DNA of 64,000 nucleotides from the NCBI RefSeq assembly GCF_964026475.1, contig NZ_OZ032151.1, forward strand, positions 1,364,001-1,428,000. Direction: 5' to 3'. Positions within the stretch are counted from its first letter, which is position 1. The number at the start of each line of letters is the position of its first letter. Of this stretch, positions 17,877 through 28,782 are shown piece by piece. The DNA is from Candidatus Tisiphia endosymbiont of Nemotelus nigrinus (GTDB taxonomy: Bacteria > Pseudomonadota > Alphaproteobacteria > Rickettsiales > Rickettsiaceae). A program made the position numbers and the translations under genes. The notes under the pieces were generated by a model that was given only the letters and a program-made list of their open reading frames with translations, did not search any database and was not told the DNA's origin.

Positions 17877-18821
17877 TTATAATATTTTGCTATCAGATTT
17901 TGATATTGGGTGGGCATTATTATAAATATTCTCCAAATACTTTAGACTAACTTTAGTATAACGCTGGGTAGTTGATAAGCTTTTATGCCCAAGTAATTCC
18001 TGAATAGACCTTAATTCTGCTCCATTTTCAAGCAAATGAGTTGCAAAACTATGTCTAAAGGAATGAGCTGATAGATGTTCCGGTAATCCATAGAAGCGAC
18101 GTAATCGTATCAATTCACGATTAAATACTGGAGCTTGTAGCTTTTTACCTAACTTACCTCGGAATATTGGATCTTTTTCACCGATACTATAAGGTAATTT
18201 GCCCAAATATTGTTCTATAAAATCTCTAGCTATTGGTGTCCATGGTATTAGTCGCTCCTTTTTGCCCTTTCCTATTATTTTTATAAAATCTAAGTCTTGT
18301 AGATGAGATTTAGTTATCGATAATGCCTCAGATATTCTAAGACCAGCAGCATAAATAAGCACCAATAGGGCTTTATTCCTCAACTCCACCCATTCTGAAT
18401 CAGTAAAATTATTAATATGTTCAATGGATAATTGAGCATCATACTGCGATAAGGATTTAGGTAATATTTTCGCTTTCTTAGGACTTTTGATGGAAAAAAT
18501 TGCATGGCAAGTAATATTAGTGGTCTTTTCTAGATATTTATAAAAATTCTTGATAGCAGACAAACCTCTAGAATTAGAAGCTGTTAGGTAATTATCCTGT
18601 TGCCTTTTGGAAAGCCAGCTTCGTACTAGTCTTATATCGACTTGCTTTAGAGAATTAATGGTTATTACTTCTGAATTATAGTGATTTAGAAAATTCAGAA
18701 AATTTTCTAAATCATTCTTATAAGAAATTATCGTATGTTCCGAATAATTTCTTTGTAATTTCAGATATTTCTGCCATTTATCTAGTAGCTCTAATACTTC
18801 TTGTTGTTTTTTTTGAATCAT
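17877..18821 (-). CDS. xerC: Tyrosine recombinase XerC
   Basis: Site-specific recombinase resolving chromosome dimers at dif with XerD. The N-terminal SAM-like DNA-binding domain is at about 15-105, the catalytic domain at 125-310. Catalytic residues: R in [11 protein letters not shown]-x-x-R in [15 protein letters not shown] in LLGHKSLS, and the tyrosine in TTQRYTKV. XerC rather than XerD is suggested by the tail IYNNAHP, close to the VYDAAHP of XerC. Its ATG is 3 bp after the mnmE stop, so they are probably one transcript. Confidence 0.88.
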   Translation of the reverse strand: MIQKKQQEVLELLDKWQKYLKLQRNYSEHTIISYKNDLENFLNFLNHYNSEVITINSLKQVDIRLVRSWLSKRQQDNYLTASNSRGLSAIKNFYKYLEKTTNITCHAIFSIKSPKKAKILPKSLSQYDAQLSIEHINNFTDSEWVELRNKALLVLIYAAGLRISEALSITKSHLQDLDFIKIIGKGKKERLIPWTPIARDFIEQYLGKLPYSIGEKDPIFRGKLGKKLQAPVFNRELIRLRRFYGLPEHLSAHSFRHSFATHLLENGAELRSIQELLGHKSLSTTQRYTKVSLKYLENIYNNAHPISKSDSKIL

Positions 18822-18824
18822 CGA

Positions 18825-20213
18825 TTATTTACCTATACAAAAATTACTAAATATTTCCCCTAACACTTCTTCAACGCTAATTTTACCAGTAACATTACTC
18901 AAACTTCTAATAGCCATTCTAACATCTTCTGTGGCTAGCACTAAGTCATTTTCACTATTAAAATTATCATTAGTGAATTTTTCTAAATATTCCAATGCTT
19001 TTTCGATAAATGCTCGTTGACGTTGCCTAGTAATATGCGGTGTTTCGGTTAAACCAGCTATATTATGGGCAATATTTTCGATTTCCTTTAACAGACTATC
19101 CATTCCAATATTATCTTTTATAGAAATCTTTAAATAAATTTTATTTAAAGGAAGCAATTTATTGATACATACATCTATTTGGTACATTTCATTTAAAAGA
19201 TCAATTTTATTGATCAATATTATAGTATTGTCATCTATCAAATCGATAATACTAGTCATTTCCTCAAAATATGAGGGTGAGTTATTTAACTTTACAGCAT
19301 CAAGCATAATTATTTTGATGTCAGCCATTTTTGCTGATTCAATTGCTCGTTTGATGCCTTCTAATTCTATTAAATCATCACTTGCCCTTATACCAGCTGT
19401 GTCTTGTAATATAATTGGATAGCCTCCAATATCTAGATGCCCCTCAATTATATCACGAGTTGTACCCTCAATATTTGATACAATGGCGACGTCTCTTTGC
19501 ATCAAGAAATTAAGTAAGCTAGATTTACCAACATTAGGAGTTCCTAAAATAGTCAATTTAATGCCACTTCGAAGCAGTTCCCCCCGTCTATTATCGTTAA
19601 GGTGTTTTATTATAGCATATTTAAGTTCACCACTAAGAGTCATAACCCTATTTAATATTTCTTGTGGAATATCTTCATCGGGAAAATCAATATAAGCTTC
19701 CAGCAAACCGATAATGGTCAGTAAAGTTTGTCTCCACCCATTATAAAGCTCTTCGAGTCCTCCACCAACTTGTTTAACCGCCTGCCTATGTTGCCAAACA
19801 GTTTCTGCTTCAATTAAATCAGCAATACCTTCTGCTGCAGTTAAATCAAATTTGCCATTTAAAAACGCCCTACGAGTAAACTCCCCAGGTTCTGCCATTC
19901 TTAAACTATCGATGGTTAACAATATTTCAGTTAGCATGGCAGCAATTGCTATACTGCCATGGGTATATATTTCTACTACCTCTTCTCCAGTAAAGCTAGC
20001 TGGAGCTTGGAAGTATACTACCACTGCTTCATCAATTAATTCTTGATTTTTAGGATTTATAAGTTTTTTACAGTACATGACTCTAGGAATAAACGGGGCA
20101 TTATCATTTTTAAGCAGGTGTTTTAATGCAATCAAGCTTTTAGGTCCAGAAATACGGAAGACTGCAACGCCTGCTTTTCCTGGTTTGGAGCTTTGAGCAA
20201 AAATAGTTTCCAT
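18825..20213 (-). CDS. mnmE: tRNA modification GTPase MnmE
   Basis: With MnmG it makes the 5-carboxymethylaminomethyl (or related) modification at wobble U34. It has the N-terminal tetrahydrofolate-binding domain (1-120), helical domain, an inserted Ras-like G domain ([14 protein letters not shown] about 223-236, DTAG, INKIDLL), and the C-terminal C(I/L)GK box: the protein ends FSNFCIGK with its catalytic cysteine. Full length at 462 residues. It is the first gene of a pair with xerC. The 250 bp upstream hold a SHELL-1 repeat. Confidence 0.96.
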   Translation of the reverse strand: METIFAQSSKPGKAGVAVFRISGPKSLIALKHLLKNDNAPFIPRVMYCKKLINPKNQELIDEAVVVYFQAPASFTGEEVVEIYTHGSIAIAAMLTEILLTIDSLRMAEPGEFTRRAFLNGKFDLTAAEGIADLIEAETVWQHRQAVKQVGGGLEELYNGWRQTLLTIIGLLEAYIDFPDEDIPQEILNRVMTLSGELKYAIIKHLNDNRRGELLRSGIKLTILGTPNVGKSSLLNFLMQRDVAIVSNIEGTTRDIIEGHLDIGGYPIILQDTAGIRASDDLIELEGIKRAIESAKMADIKIIMLDAVKLNNSPSYFEEMTSIIDLIDDNTIILINKIDLLNEMYQIDVCINKLLPLNKIYLKISIKDNIGMDSLLKEIENIAHNIAGLTETPHITRQRQRAFIEKALEYLEKFTNDNFNSENDLVLATEDVRMAIRSLSNVTGKISVEEVLGEIFSNFCIGK

Positions 20214-20270
20214 GATGATAGAGCCTCTTGCTTAAGTAATTTATTTAATATAATATATAATAGCTTAACC

Positions 20271-20418
20271 TGAATAAGTTCTTGAAACTCTAGGCGTCAT
20301 TGCGAGAAGCCACTTTGTGGCGACGAAGCAATCCAAGAAAATGATTAGATTTGGATTGCTTCGTCGTATTTACACACTCCTCGCTAATAGACGGAGTATA
20401 CTAAAATCGGGTTAGCTA
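20271..20418. repeat. SHELL-1 element with CORE hairpin
   Basis: Left TAGCTTAACCTGAATAAG, right ATCGGGTTAGCTA, with TA at the right border (20419-20420). CORE: GTCATTGCGAGAAGCCACTT near 20295, GGATTGCTTCGTCG near 20353. It lies between the divergent mnmE and glutamate dehydrogenase genes. Confidence 0.75.
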
Positions 20419-20463
20419 TATAATTCTTAATCTTTGAAATAATTATAAAGTTTGGTAACAAAT

Positions 20464-23400
20464 ATGACAATAGAAAAGGTTACAATAAACAGTGTTACAG
20501 AGAGGGCATCTTTATCTTTAAGTAGGCTTACTTGTCAAGTACCTAATTATAAATCAGAAATTTTATCATTGAGTAAGGTAAAAAGTGGAGACCCGCTTTT
20601 TAGTAAATTTGTACAAAAATTTCTAGTTTATATTCCTGTAGATTATAGGTTTAAAGATAGACAAGAATTATTTGGTGAGTTTGCTCACAGTGCTTTTCAG
20701 TTCTTTAAAGAAAAACAGCATAAACGAAAATTGCAGATCGTTAGCACGATAATTGAAAATAATCCCGCAATTAATATTTTGCTATTAAATGATAATAAAT
20801 CATTCATCGTTGATTCGATTATTTGTTTATTAACATCTCTCAACTTGAAAGCTAAATTTTTACTCCATCCTGTTATAGCTTGCGTAAGAAATAATGATGG
20901 TCACTTACAAGAAATACTGGATATAAAGAAAGATAATGACGAATCTTTGGTACATATAACCATTCTAGGAAATTTTGATCAGAAAGATATTAACTCTTTA
21001 GAAAATTCCTTAAATGAAATTTTAGATCAAGTAGACACTACCCATAATGTATGGTCTAAACTATTAAACAGAGTGACGATGATTTCAGACGAGATCAAAA
21101 ATAATCATCAATTATATAATGACAACCATTTGGATTATAATGAGTCTACACATTTCTTAAACTGGCTAAAAAATGATAATTTTACTTTTCTAGGTATGAT
21201 TAACTTTGATCTAATTTCCAAAGATTTTTTATCAGAAGAGGGTGTCAAAAAAATATGGCAAGGGCAAGATACTAGAAACGAAATTATTGATATTATCGAA
21301 CGTTCAGCAAGTCCATTACATAACAATAAATTAGTCATTTTAGGTAAGATTAATACCATATCAAGTGTACATAGAAATAACTTAGTAGATTACATTTTAG
21401 TTAAGAGAATTGATCAGGATAAAAAATATCTTTCAGGTAGCATAATTTTTGGTTTATATAGTTCTGCAATATATTACCAACCAGTTACTGATATTCCTAT
21501 ATTGAAACAAAAACTACAATTCGTTTTAGATAAAGCCGCCTTTTCAACTGATGGATATAATACCAAAAAGCTTAAAAGTATAGTCCAAACCTTACCTAGA
21601 GAAGCCTTGATACAGATTGATGAAGGTGAGCTATATTGTATGTGCTTACATGTACTTTCAGGTATGATGAGTAGAAAACTCAAATTATTTATTCAACAAG
21701 ATTGGTCTGGTTGTTTTATTAATATTATAATATTCTTATCAAGAGATCGTTTAACACCAGAAGTACATAGTGCAATAAATTGTTATTTATCGGAGACACT
21801 TAATGGTATAATATTATCAGATTATATGGCAGAAGTAGCGGAAAATTTTTCATATTTATTTGTCACGTTAGAAGTACAGAATAAAAATAGTTTTGATTTT
21901 GAAGTTGAAACAATAGAGCAAGAGTTAGATAAAATTTCCACTCGTTGGAGTGAGGATTTCTATCATAATTTATGTAAAAATTTTGGTGAATATCAGGGAG
22001 GAGTAAATTTTAAACTTTTTGACCCAATTTTTCCTATTAATTATAGAGAGAAATTTAATGGACAAACAACTTTAACAGATATTAAGTATCTAAAAGAAGC
22101 TAGTATCTATCACAAGCCTATATTTAATTTAATTGCCATAAACAATATGGCATTTCAGCTAAAAATTTACAGCCCTGCACCCAAATTAGCTCTTTCAGAC
22201 CTACTACCATCTATAGAAAATTTGGGATTCAAAGCCATAGATGAACAAAGCTTTGCTATAAAAGAAGCAGGAGATATAAAAGAAAGTTGGATATATGAAT
22301 TCACTCTCGAACCATTGATCACTATTGAAGGCAATATTGATCTACTCAAAGCAAATGTAGAAGAGGCTTTAGATAAAATATCTCTAGGACTTCTAGCTAA
22401 TGATTCTTTAAGCAAATTGATAGTGTTATCAGGATTTAATTGGTGGCAAGTTAAATTAGTTAAAGCATTAACTAGATATTTACATCAAACGGGCTTTATC
22501 TATGGTAAGGGCTATGTTCAATTGATTTTAATAAAACATTTTTTATATACTAAAATGTTAGTTGATTTGTTTGATGCTAAATTTAATCCGGCAAATTCTT
22601 CAGATGAGTACACAAGAACTATAAAAAATAGTATACTTAGCTATCTTAATAAAATCACCAGTAGTAGTGAGGATAAAGTTCTAAGGTATATGTTTGGTAT
22701 TATTGAAGCTATTGTTAGAACTAATTGTTATCAGCCTATCTCTAATGACTTAGAAAATGCAGCTAACAAACATAATATAGCCTGTAAAAATTATTTTTCT
22801 TTTAAATTTGATTCAAAAAAAGTTCCTAATTTACCTTTGCCAGTACCATTTGCCGAAATATTTGTTTATGCTAATGATTTTGAAGCTATTCATTTACGAG
22901 GTGGTAAAGTATCTCGTGGTGGTATTAGATGGTCTGATAGAGGAGAAGATTATAGAACAGAAGTATTAGGGCTAATGAAAGCACAAAGCACCAAAAATTC
23001 GGTCATTGTTCCTTTCGACGGCTCAAAAGGTGGTTTTTTCCTTAATTTCACTGATGATAATATGACTCGTCAAGAATATATGGCAAAAGCTATAGAATGT
23101 TATAAGAATTTTCTCCGTGGTTTACTTGACATCACTGATAATATAGTTAATGGCAAAATTATCCAACCGCAAAATACTATTATCTACGACCAAGAAGACC
23201 CATATCTAGTAGTTGCGGCAGATAAAGGCACGTCAACTTTTTCGGATTATGCAAATAGTGTATCTGCAGAATATAATTTTTGGTTAGGTGATGCTTTTGC
23301 TTCAGGCGGCTCTGCCGGTTATGACCATAAAAAAATGGCTATTACTTCAAAAGGAGCGTGGATTTCTGTAGCAAGTCATTTCTACGCTATGGGTATTGAT

Positions 23401-25308
23401 GTACAAAAATATCCTATTACTGTTGTTGGCATTGGAGATATGTCTGGAGATGTTTTTGGTAACGGCATGCTTAGGTCTAATGCAATAAAACTTGTTGCCG
23501 CATTTAATCATAAACATATATTTATTGACCCACAACCTGATCCAATTATTAGTTTTAATGAACGTATGAGATTGTTCGGGTTACCTACATCAAATTGGTC
23601 TGACTATAATCAGCAGTTAATTTCAAAAGGTGGGGGGGTTTTTGAGCGAAGTAGTAAGTCTATCTTGTTATCTACAGAAGCCAAATTATTGCTAAAGATA
23701 GATGTTGACCAATTAACGCCAGAACAGCTGATTAGGGCTATTTTACAAGCAGAAGTTGATTTGCTGTGGAACGGTGGTATAGGAACCTATATAAAGGCTT
23801 CGACAGAAAGTCACCTAGAGATAGGCGATAAGGCAAATGATAATCTGAGAGTCAATGGTAGGGATATTAGAGCTAAAGTAATAGGGGAAGGGGGAAATAT
23901 TGGTGTATCGCAACAAGGTAGAATAGAATATAGCAAGCTCGGTGGACAGATAAATACTGATTTCATTGATAATTCAGCTGGTGTTGATTGCTCCGATCAT
24001 GAGGTAAATATAAAAATTGCTCTTAATCAAGCTATGTCTTCTAAGAAAATCAGTTTAGAAGAACGTAATAAGCTATTGTCAACTATGACCAAACAAGTTG
24101 AAGAATTGGTGTTAGTTGATAATTATAAGCAGAATCAAGCAATTAATATCATGCAATTATCTCGTATTTCGACTATCGAGATATTTAGCCAGTTTATTGA
24201 TACTTTAGAAGAAGAAAAATTAATTGATCGAACTGTTGAGTTTCTACCAACTCGGGAGGAGTTAATTCGAAGGACACTTAATAAGGAAAATATAACCCGT
24301 CCTGAGCTTTGTGTATTACTTTCTTATAGTAAACGCTCAGTCTATCATGATTTAATAACAGCAACATTCTCAAAAGATAAATATTTTGAGTCTTATCTGA
24401 TTAATTATTTCCCAGCACTAATGCAAGAAAAATTTCGTGATGAGATTTTATCTCATCCACTTAAGCATGAAATTATTCGAACCGTTGTAACAAATAAAAT
24501 TATTAATCAGTTAGGCGGTCCATCACTTAATCTTATAAAACGTGACACTGGTGCTGCTCTTTGTGATATGGTTCGTTCATATACCATTATCTGTGAAATT
24601 TTTGATTTGGATAATTTATGGACTATAGTGGAATCTCTACCAAGTACTATAGAATATAAAGTTAAAATTGACATGTTCACTGAACTTGCTAAAATTATGC
24701 GTAGAGGTATCTCTTGGTTTTTAAAGCATATAAAACATCCTATCAATATCAGCGATACTATCGATGAATTTTATGAACCATCTAGGATGCTTAGCAAAGT
24801 GGTGAGTAAGTTTCTTTTAGGGGAAGCAAAGAATAAATTTGATGATAAAGTTAAGCAATATACTTTATTGGGAGTAACAAATGAGATAGCTCAGAGGGTT
24901 GCAACCCTTGATAGCTTAGTATCGGTTTTTGACATAATATATATTGCAAAAAAGACCAAAGCTACAAATAATGATGTTGCTAGTTTATATTTTGCTACTG
25001 GTAATAAATTTAGTATTGATTGGCTTCGTAAATCTTGTGATAAACAGCTAAATGATTCTTATTGGAATAGATTATCAACGCAATCCTTAAAAGATGATTT
25101 GTATGATAAACAAAGACAATTATTAATTAAAATAATTAACAAATCTAAAGTAAGTATTGATTTAGATTTATGGATTGATAATAATATAGACTCTGCATCT
25201 ATTTTCCTAGATTTTGTCAAGGGAATTAGATTGCAGGAAAATATTGACTTAAATATTTTAATTTTAGCAAATAAGAAGTTTGAAAGCTTTTTGCGTAAAC
25301 TTGAGTAG
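20464..25308 (+). CDS. NAD-specific glutamate dehydrogenase (large, 180-kDa class)
   Basis: Oxidatively deaminates glutamate to 2-oxoglutarate and ammonia with NAD, feeding the TCA cycle in a bacterium that uses host glutamate as carbon source. The 1614-residue protein matches the large bacterial class: an N-terminal regulatory half, then the catalytic core with VSRGGIRWSDRGEDYRTEVLGLMKAQ, the catalytic-lysine segment VPFDGSKGGF, VVAADKGTSTFSD, and the Rossmann part VVGIGDMSGDVFGNG. ATG 20464 (MTIEKV) is preferred over the upstream in-frame TTG 20452. The next gene starts 6 bp after the stop. Confidence 0.95.
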   Translation: MTIEKVTINSVTERASLSLSRLTCQVPNYKSEILSLSKVKSGDPLFSKFVQKFLVYIPVDYRFKDRQELFGEFAHSAFQFFKEKQHKRKLQIVSTIIENNPAINILLLNDNKSFIVDSIICLLTSLNLKAKFLLHPVIACVRNNDGHLQEILDIKKDNDESLVHITILGNFDQKDINSLENSLNEILDQVDTTHNVWSKLLNRVTMISDEIKNNHQLYNDNHLDYNESTHFLNWLKNDNFTFLGMINFDLISKDFLSEEGVKKIWQGQDTRNEIIDIIERSASPLHNNKLVILGKINTISSVHRNNLVDYILVKRIDQDKKYLSGSIIFGLYSSAIYYQPVTDIPILKQKLQFVLDKAAFSTDGYNTKKLKSIVQTLPREALIQIDEGELYCMCLHVLSGMMSRKLKLFIQQDWSGCFINIIIFLSRDRLTPEVHSAINCYLSETLNGIILSDYMAEVAENFSYLFVTLEVQNKNSFDFEVETIEQELDKISTRWSEDFYHNLCKNFGEYQGGVNFKLFDPIFPINYREKFNGQTTLTDIKYLKEASIYHKPIFNLIAINNMAFQLKIYSPAPKLALSDLLPSIENLGFKAIDEQSFAIKEAGDIKESWIYEFTLEPLITIEGNIDLLKANVEEALDKISLGLLANDSLSKLIVLSGFNWWQVKLVKALTRYLHQTGFIYGKGYVQLILIKHFLYTKMLVDLFDAKFNPANSSDEYTRTIKNSILSYLNKITSSSEDKVLRYMFGIIEAIVRTNCYQPISNDLENAANKHNIACKNYFSFKFDSKKVPNLPLPVPFAEIFVYANDFEAIHLRGGKVSRGGIRWSDRGEDYRTEVLGLMKAQSTKNSVIVPFDGSKGGFFLNFTDDNMTRQEYMAKAIECYKNFLRGLLDITDNIVNGKIIQPQNTIIYDQEDPYLVVAADKGTSTFSDYANSVSAEYNFWLGDAFASGGSAGYDHKKMAITSKGAWISVASHFYAMGIDVQKYPITVVGIGDMSGDVFGNGMLRSNAIKLVAAFNHKHIFIDPQPDPIISFNERMRLFGLPTSNWSDYNQQLISKGGGVFERSSKSILLSTEAKLLLKIDVDQLTPEQLIRAILQAEVDLLWNGGIGTYIKASTESHLEIGDKANDNLRVNGRDIRAKVIGEGGNIGVSQQGRIEYSKLGGQINTDFIDNSAGVDCSDHEVNIKIALNQAMSSKKISLEERNKLLSTMTKQVEELVLVDNYKQNQAINIMQLSRISTIEIFSQFIDTLEEEKLIDRTVEFLPTREELIRRTLNKENITRPELCVLLSYSKRSVYHDLITATFSKDKYFESYLINYFPALMQEKFRDEILSHPLKHEIIRTVVTNKIINQLGGPSLNLIKRDTGAALCDMVRSYTIICEIFDLDNLWTIVESLPSTIEYKVKIDMFTELAKIMRRGISWFLKHIKHPINISDTIDEFYEPSRMLSKVVSKFLLGEAKNKFDDKVKQYTLLGVTNEIAQRVATLDSLVSVFDIIYIAKKTKATNNDVASLYFATGNKFSIDWLRKSCDKQLNDSYWNRLSTQSLKDDLYDKQRQLLIKIINKSKVSIDLDLWIDNNIDSASIFLDFVKGIRLQENIDLNILILANKKFESFLRKLE

Positions 25309-25314
25309 AATGTT

Positions 25315-25668
25315 ATGTCGTCATCCCTAAAACAAGCGAGAATAGAGTCTGGTAAAACTCTTGAAGAGATATCTGCTTATTTGAAAATTAGAAAGCAATA
25401 TTTAGCAGCTCTTGAAGAAGGAGACATAGATTCAATGCCAGCGGAAGTTTATGTAAAGGGTTATCTTAAGTTATATTCAAATTATTTAGGGATAGTTTTA
25501 AATTCTAGTGAGGAAGATGAACAAGGAGTCCCTAAAGATATTGACCTCAAAAATAGGCCTGATCCAATGGCATCTGATTATAAATGGAAAAAACAGCTAA
25601 TTATAATCTCTATTTTAATGTTAATAATAATTCCAATAATTTTCCACTTAATATTACCATATGAATGA
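25315..25668 (+). CDS. RodZ-like helix-turn-helix membrane protein, short form
   Basis: A 117-residue protein: a cytoplasmic RodZ-type helix-turn-helix (LKQARIESGKTLEEISAYLKI, then RKQYLAALEEGD, about 4-66), a short acidic linker, a basic patch (YKWKK) and one membrane helix (about 92-113). RodZ links MreB to the rod-shape complex. The periplasmic beta domain of full RodZ is absent: the protein ends just after the helix. It overlaps the next gene by 4 bp and starts 6 bp after glutamate dehydrogenase. Confidence 0.75.
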   Translation: MSSSLKQARIESGKTLEEISAYLKIRKQYLAALEEGDIDSMPAEVYVKGYLKLYSNYLGIVLNSSEEDEQGVPKDIDLKNRPDPMASDYKWKKQLIIISILMLIIIPIIFHLILPYE

Positions 25669-25874
25669 CAATAACTAACGATTTGTTACTTAAATTAATG
25701 CAAGAAGTGGATCAAGGGGTTGAAGGTCTTTTGTCGGATATTGCGGAGCAACATGAAGAAATTAATAAACTGAAAGACGAAAATAAACATCTCAAGGATA
25801 ATTATGCAAAAATACTTGAGCAAATAGCTGTATATATTGCTGAACTGGAAGAAATGAAACATAAAAACACATAA
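25665..25874 (+). CDS. Small coiled-coil protein next to zapA
   Basis: 69 residues, with no signal or membrane segment. From about residue 15 on it is one amphipathic helix rich in E, K and L in heptad order, so a coiled coil is expected. Other alphaproteobacteria often carry a small coiled-coil gene (DUF4164 type) before zapA; this may be its counterpart or a ZapB-like partner, but no motif settles it. The ATGA overlap with the RodZ-like gene and the 5-bp gap to zapA argue for one transcript. The function is not recognised. Confidence 0.7.
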   Translation: MTITNDLLLKLMQEVDQGVEGLLSDIAEQHEEINKLKDENKHLKDNYAKILEQIAVYIAELEEMKHKNT

Positions 25875-25879
25875 TATAG

Positions 25880-26197
25880 ATGTCTATAGTAAAAATAATA
25901 CTGGGTAGCAAAACTTTTCAATTGGCATGTAGCGACGGATCGGAAGAAGAATTGTGTAATATTGCAACCAAGTTAAATGAAAATATTACACAAATAAAAA
26001 AGGTTAGTCCATCAGCATCATTTGAACTATTATTAGTTATGTCTGCCTTAAGTTTACAGGAACAAGTACAAAGTTTGACTAATAAAATCGCTAAAATCGA
26101 TGGTGATAAAATACCTTGCGAAGAAGAGAAATTTGCAGAAACGTTAAGTACTATAGCAGGATATTTAGAAGACCTTGCAAGAAAGATTGGAAAGTGA
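25880..26197 (+). CDS. zapA: Cell division protein ZapA
   Basis: ZapA bundles FtsZ filaments at the division ring. The 105-residue protein has the ZapA layout: an N-terminal beta-beta head (VKIILGSKTFQLACSDGSEEEL, with the L-A-C-x-D-G-x-E type phrase), a helix (IATKLNENITQIKK), then a longer coiled-coil tail. The head matches ZapA well, the tail less so. It is followed by a candidate 6S RNA, matching the common zapA-ssrS order, and then ftsK. Confidence 0.85.
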   Translation: MSIVKIILGSKTFQLACSDGSEEELCNIATKLNENITQIKKVSPSASFELLLVMSALSLQEQVQSLTNKIAKIDGDKIPCEEEKFAETLSTIAGYLEDLARKIGK

Positions 26198-26204
26198 TAT
26201 TATA

Positions 26205-26400
26205 AAATACTCGGTATATCGATTTAAAATAAATCTCTTGAAGAAAGAGTGAGAAGATATGAGCTGCTTGGTTCGTGAGCTTAATGTATATTGCCCCGGG
26301 ACTATAATTTTTATTGTTAGGAAGCATCCCTGTCTGAGTCTACTATGCAGATATATGGATTCCATTTATACATACTAGGTTCTTTGAGGATCTTAGGCAA
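26205..26400 (+). ncRNA. ssrS: Candidate 6S RNA (ssrS)
   Basis: A 236-bp space after zapA has no reading frame of merit and is less A+T-rich than other spacers. It holds GGTTCGTGAGC near 26270, GCCCCGGGACTATAAT near 26292 and GCATCCCTGTCTGAG near 26325, with GTATA/TATAC and other partial pairings. Bacterial 6S RNA, which binds sigma-70 RNA polymerase, is very often placed directly after zapA and is about 180-200 nt. The call rests on position and length; I could not confirm the fold. Confidence 0.4.
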
Positions 26401-26433
26401 CGACCAAAGTGGTTCATTTTTTAGGCAAATTTT

Positions 26434-28659
26434 GTGCTATATTACATAAACAGGATTCTTACTAATAATAGAGTGCAGTCTGCTTTGTTAATGTTGGTGG
26501 GCTGCATTACTATTTTATTACTAGTAACTTATAATCCAAACGATCCTTCTTTTAATTCTGTAACAGGCAAATATCCAAGCAATTTATTAGGTTATTTTGG
26601 TTGTTATTTGGCGGATATTTTTTACCAGTTTTTTGGTATAGCATCGTTTATTTTACCAATTTGTTGTTTTTTTTGGTCTTTGAGCGTGTGGCGTTTAGAG
26701 AAAAAATGGGTTAGCATCAGGATAATGGTGCTGCTGCTTTCAATTATATCATTATCGGTAGTCTGCACTAATATAAAAATTGATTATTTACCATCAGGTG
26801 CCGGCGGAACAGTTGGTACTATTATTTATCCATTAGTCAAACAATTAGATGCTAGAGCCGATTACGCTTTAATTATTATTACATTTATTTTATTATTTTT
26901 ATTAGCAGAAATAAAATTTTCAGCTTTTTGGAATGCTATAATCAAATTATTTCAACTAATACCTTATAGAAAATTTATCCCCTTACCTAAAATATCAACA
27001 AATAGCAACTCAACTAAACCAGTTCTGACAAAAAAAACTCCTTTTATTAATCAAGAAGAAGCTTCATATGCTGATAGACTAGATGGATTCCCAGGAAAAA
27101 ATAATGACACGCAATCTCATTTTTTAAGGAAACAATCTTCATTGAAAAAAGAAAATGACCAATTACTAGACCTGCCTCCTATCGAATTATTAAAACAAGC
27201 TGACAGTCAAAATATAAAAGTAGAAACTTCATCCGAACTACAAAATAATGCCCAAACACTGTTAACTGTTCTGAATGATTTTGGTGTTAAAGGTCAGGTC
27301 ATTAATATTAGCCAAGGTCCAGTTGTCACCTTATATGAATTTGAGCCAGCTGCCGGTACTAAATCTTCTAGGATTATAGGTCTATCAGACGATATTGCCA
27401 GATCATTATCTGCAATATCAACTAGAATAGCTGTAATAGCAGGTAGAAACGTTTTAGGTATTGAATTACCCAATAAGCAACGAGCTTTCTTTTGTCTAAG
27501 AGAACTAATTGAAACACCGGAATATCAAGATAGTAGTATTATGCTACCATTGATTTTAGGTAAGGATCTAGCTGGCAAGCCTTGTGTTGCAGATTTAGCA
27601 AAAATGCCCCATTTGTTAGTTGCAGGTACGACTGGTTCCGGTAAATCAGTAGCAATTAACGCTATGATAATTTCCATACTTTACCGCTATACCCCAGAAG
27701 AATGCCGGTTAATAATGATCGATCCCAAAATGCTTGAACTGTCAACCTATGATGGCATACCACATCTTCTAACCCCAGTGGTTACCGAACCAAGTAAAGC
27801 CGTGGTAGCTCTGAAATGGGCAGTAAAAGAGATGGAAAATCGTTATAGAGCAATGTCAAATATTGGGGTTAGAAATATAGCAGGTTATAATGCTAAAATT
27901 ATGGAAGCTGCGTCAAACGGTAAAATATTGGAACGTTCTGTCCAAACAGGATTTGATCCGGAAACCGGTAAACCTATTTATGAAACAATTGAAATGAATA
28001 TGGAGAAATTACCATTCATTGTAGTAATTGTTGATGAAATGGCTGACTTAATGCTGGTAGCTGGCAAGGATATCGAATTATCGATACAACGTCTGGCTCA
28101 AATGGCAAGAGCGGCAGGTATTCATATTATCATGGCAACTCAGAGACCTTCCGTTGATGTTATTACTGGGGTGATTAAAGCTAATTTTCCGAGCCGTATC
28201 AGTTTTAAAGTGACTTCTAAGATTGACAGTAGAACTATTCTTGGTGAACAAGGTTCTGAGCAGTTACTTGGTATGGGAGATATGCTTTATATGGGTAATT
28301 CGTCAAAAATTACTAGAGTTCATGGTCCATTTGTTGATGATAAAGAGGTGGAAAAAATAACTCAATATTTAAGATCAACAGGAGTGCCTGAATATATTTC
28401 AGCAGTGACTCAGCAATTAGATGATGATGAATTAAATGCCGAAGGTCTAGGAGATGACTCAACAAATGATGAGGCTTTATATAAAAGAGCTGTGCAAATA
28501 GTACAGTTAGAACGAAAAGTATCAATTAGCTATATACAAAGATGTTTACGAATTGGTTATAATCGAGCTGCTACTCTTGTTGAAAAAATGGAACAAAATG
28601 GGGTAATATCTCCTCCTAACCATACTGGTAAAAGAGAAATATTATTGCCAGAAAATTAG
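26434..28659 (+). CDS. ftsK: DNA translocase FtsK
   Basis: Membrane-anchored, septum-located DNA pump that clears chromosomes and activates XerCD at dif. About four membrane helices occupy residues 10-165; a short variable linker follows; then the motor with Walker [11 protein letters not shown] (about 397-406), Walker [12 protein letters not shown] and [10 protein letters not shown]; and the gamma winged helix at the C-terminus ([24 protein letters not shown]). The 741-residue length fits short-linker FtsK. GTG 26434 is the likely start. Its partner recombinase gene xerC is at 17877-18821. Confidence 0.95.
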   Translation: MLYYINRILTNNRVQSALLMLVGCITILLLVTYNPNDPSFNSVTGKYPSNLLGYFGCYLADIFYQFFGIASFILPICCFFWSLSVWRLEKKWVSIRIMVLLLSIISLSVVCTNIKIDYLPSGAGGTVGTIIYPLVKQLDARADYALIIITFILLFLLAEIKFSAFWNAIIKLFQLIPYRKFIPLPKISTNSNSTKPVLTKKTPFINQEEASYADRLDGFPGKNNDTQSHFLRKQSSLKKENDQLLDLPPIELLKQADSQNIKVETSSELQNNAQTLLTVLNDFGVKGQVINISQGPVVTLYEFEPAAGTKSSRIIGLSDDIARSLSAISTRIAVIAGRNVLGIELPNKQRAFFCLRELIETPEYQDSSIMLPLILGKDLAGKPCVADLAKMPHLLVAGTTGSGKSVAINAMIISILYRYTPEECRLIMIDPKMLELSTYDGIPHLLTPVVTEPSKAVVALKWAVKEMENRYRAMSNIGVRNIAGYNAKIMEAASNGKILERSVQTGFDPETGKPIYETIEMNMEKLPFIVVIVDEMADLMLVAGKDIELSIQRLAQMARAAGIHIIMATQRPSVDVITGVIKANFPSRISFKVTSKIDSRTILGEQGSEQLLGMGDMLYMGNSSKITRVHGPFVDDKEVEKITQYLRSTGVPEYISAVTQQLDDDELNAEGLGDDSTNDEALYKRAVQIVQLERKVSISYIQRCLRIGYNRAATLVEKMEQNGVISPPNHTGKREILLPEN

Positions 28660-28782
28660 CCATAGAATTTTGCTTGTGTAGAATGTGAAGGAAAATTGTA
28701 TGGTATCAAGCACTTTTTGTAAATATTTCCAAGGATTGATGTTATTCCATTTTGCAGTTTCAATTAGTACTACAGTTGTAGA

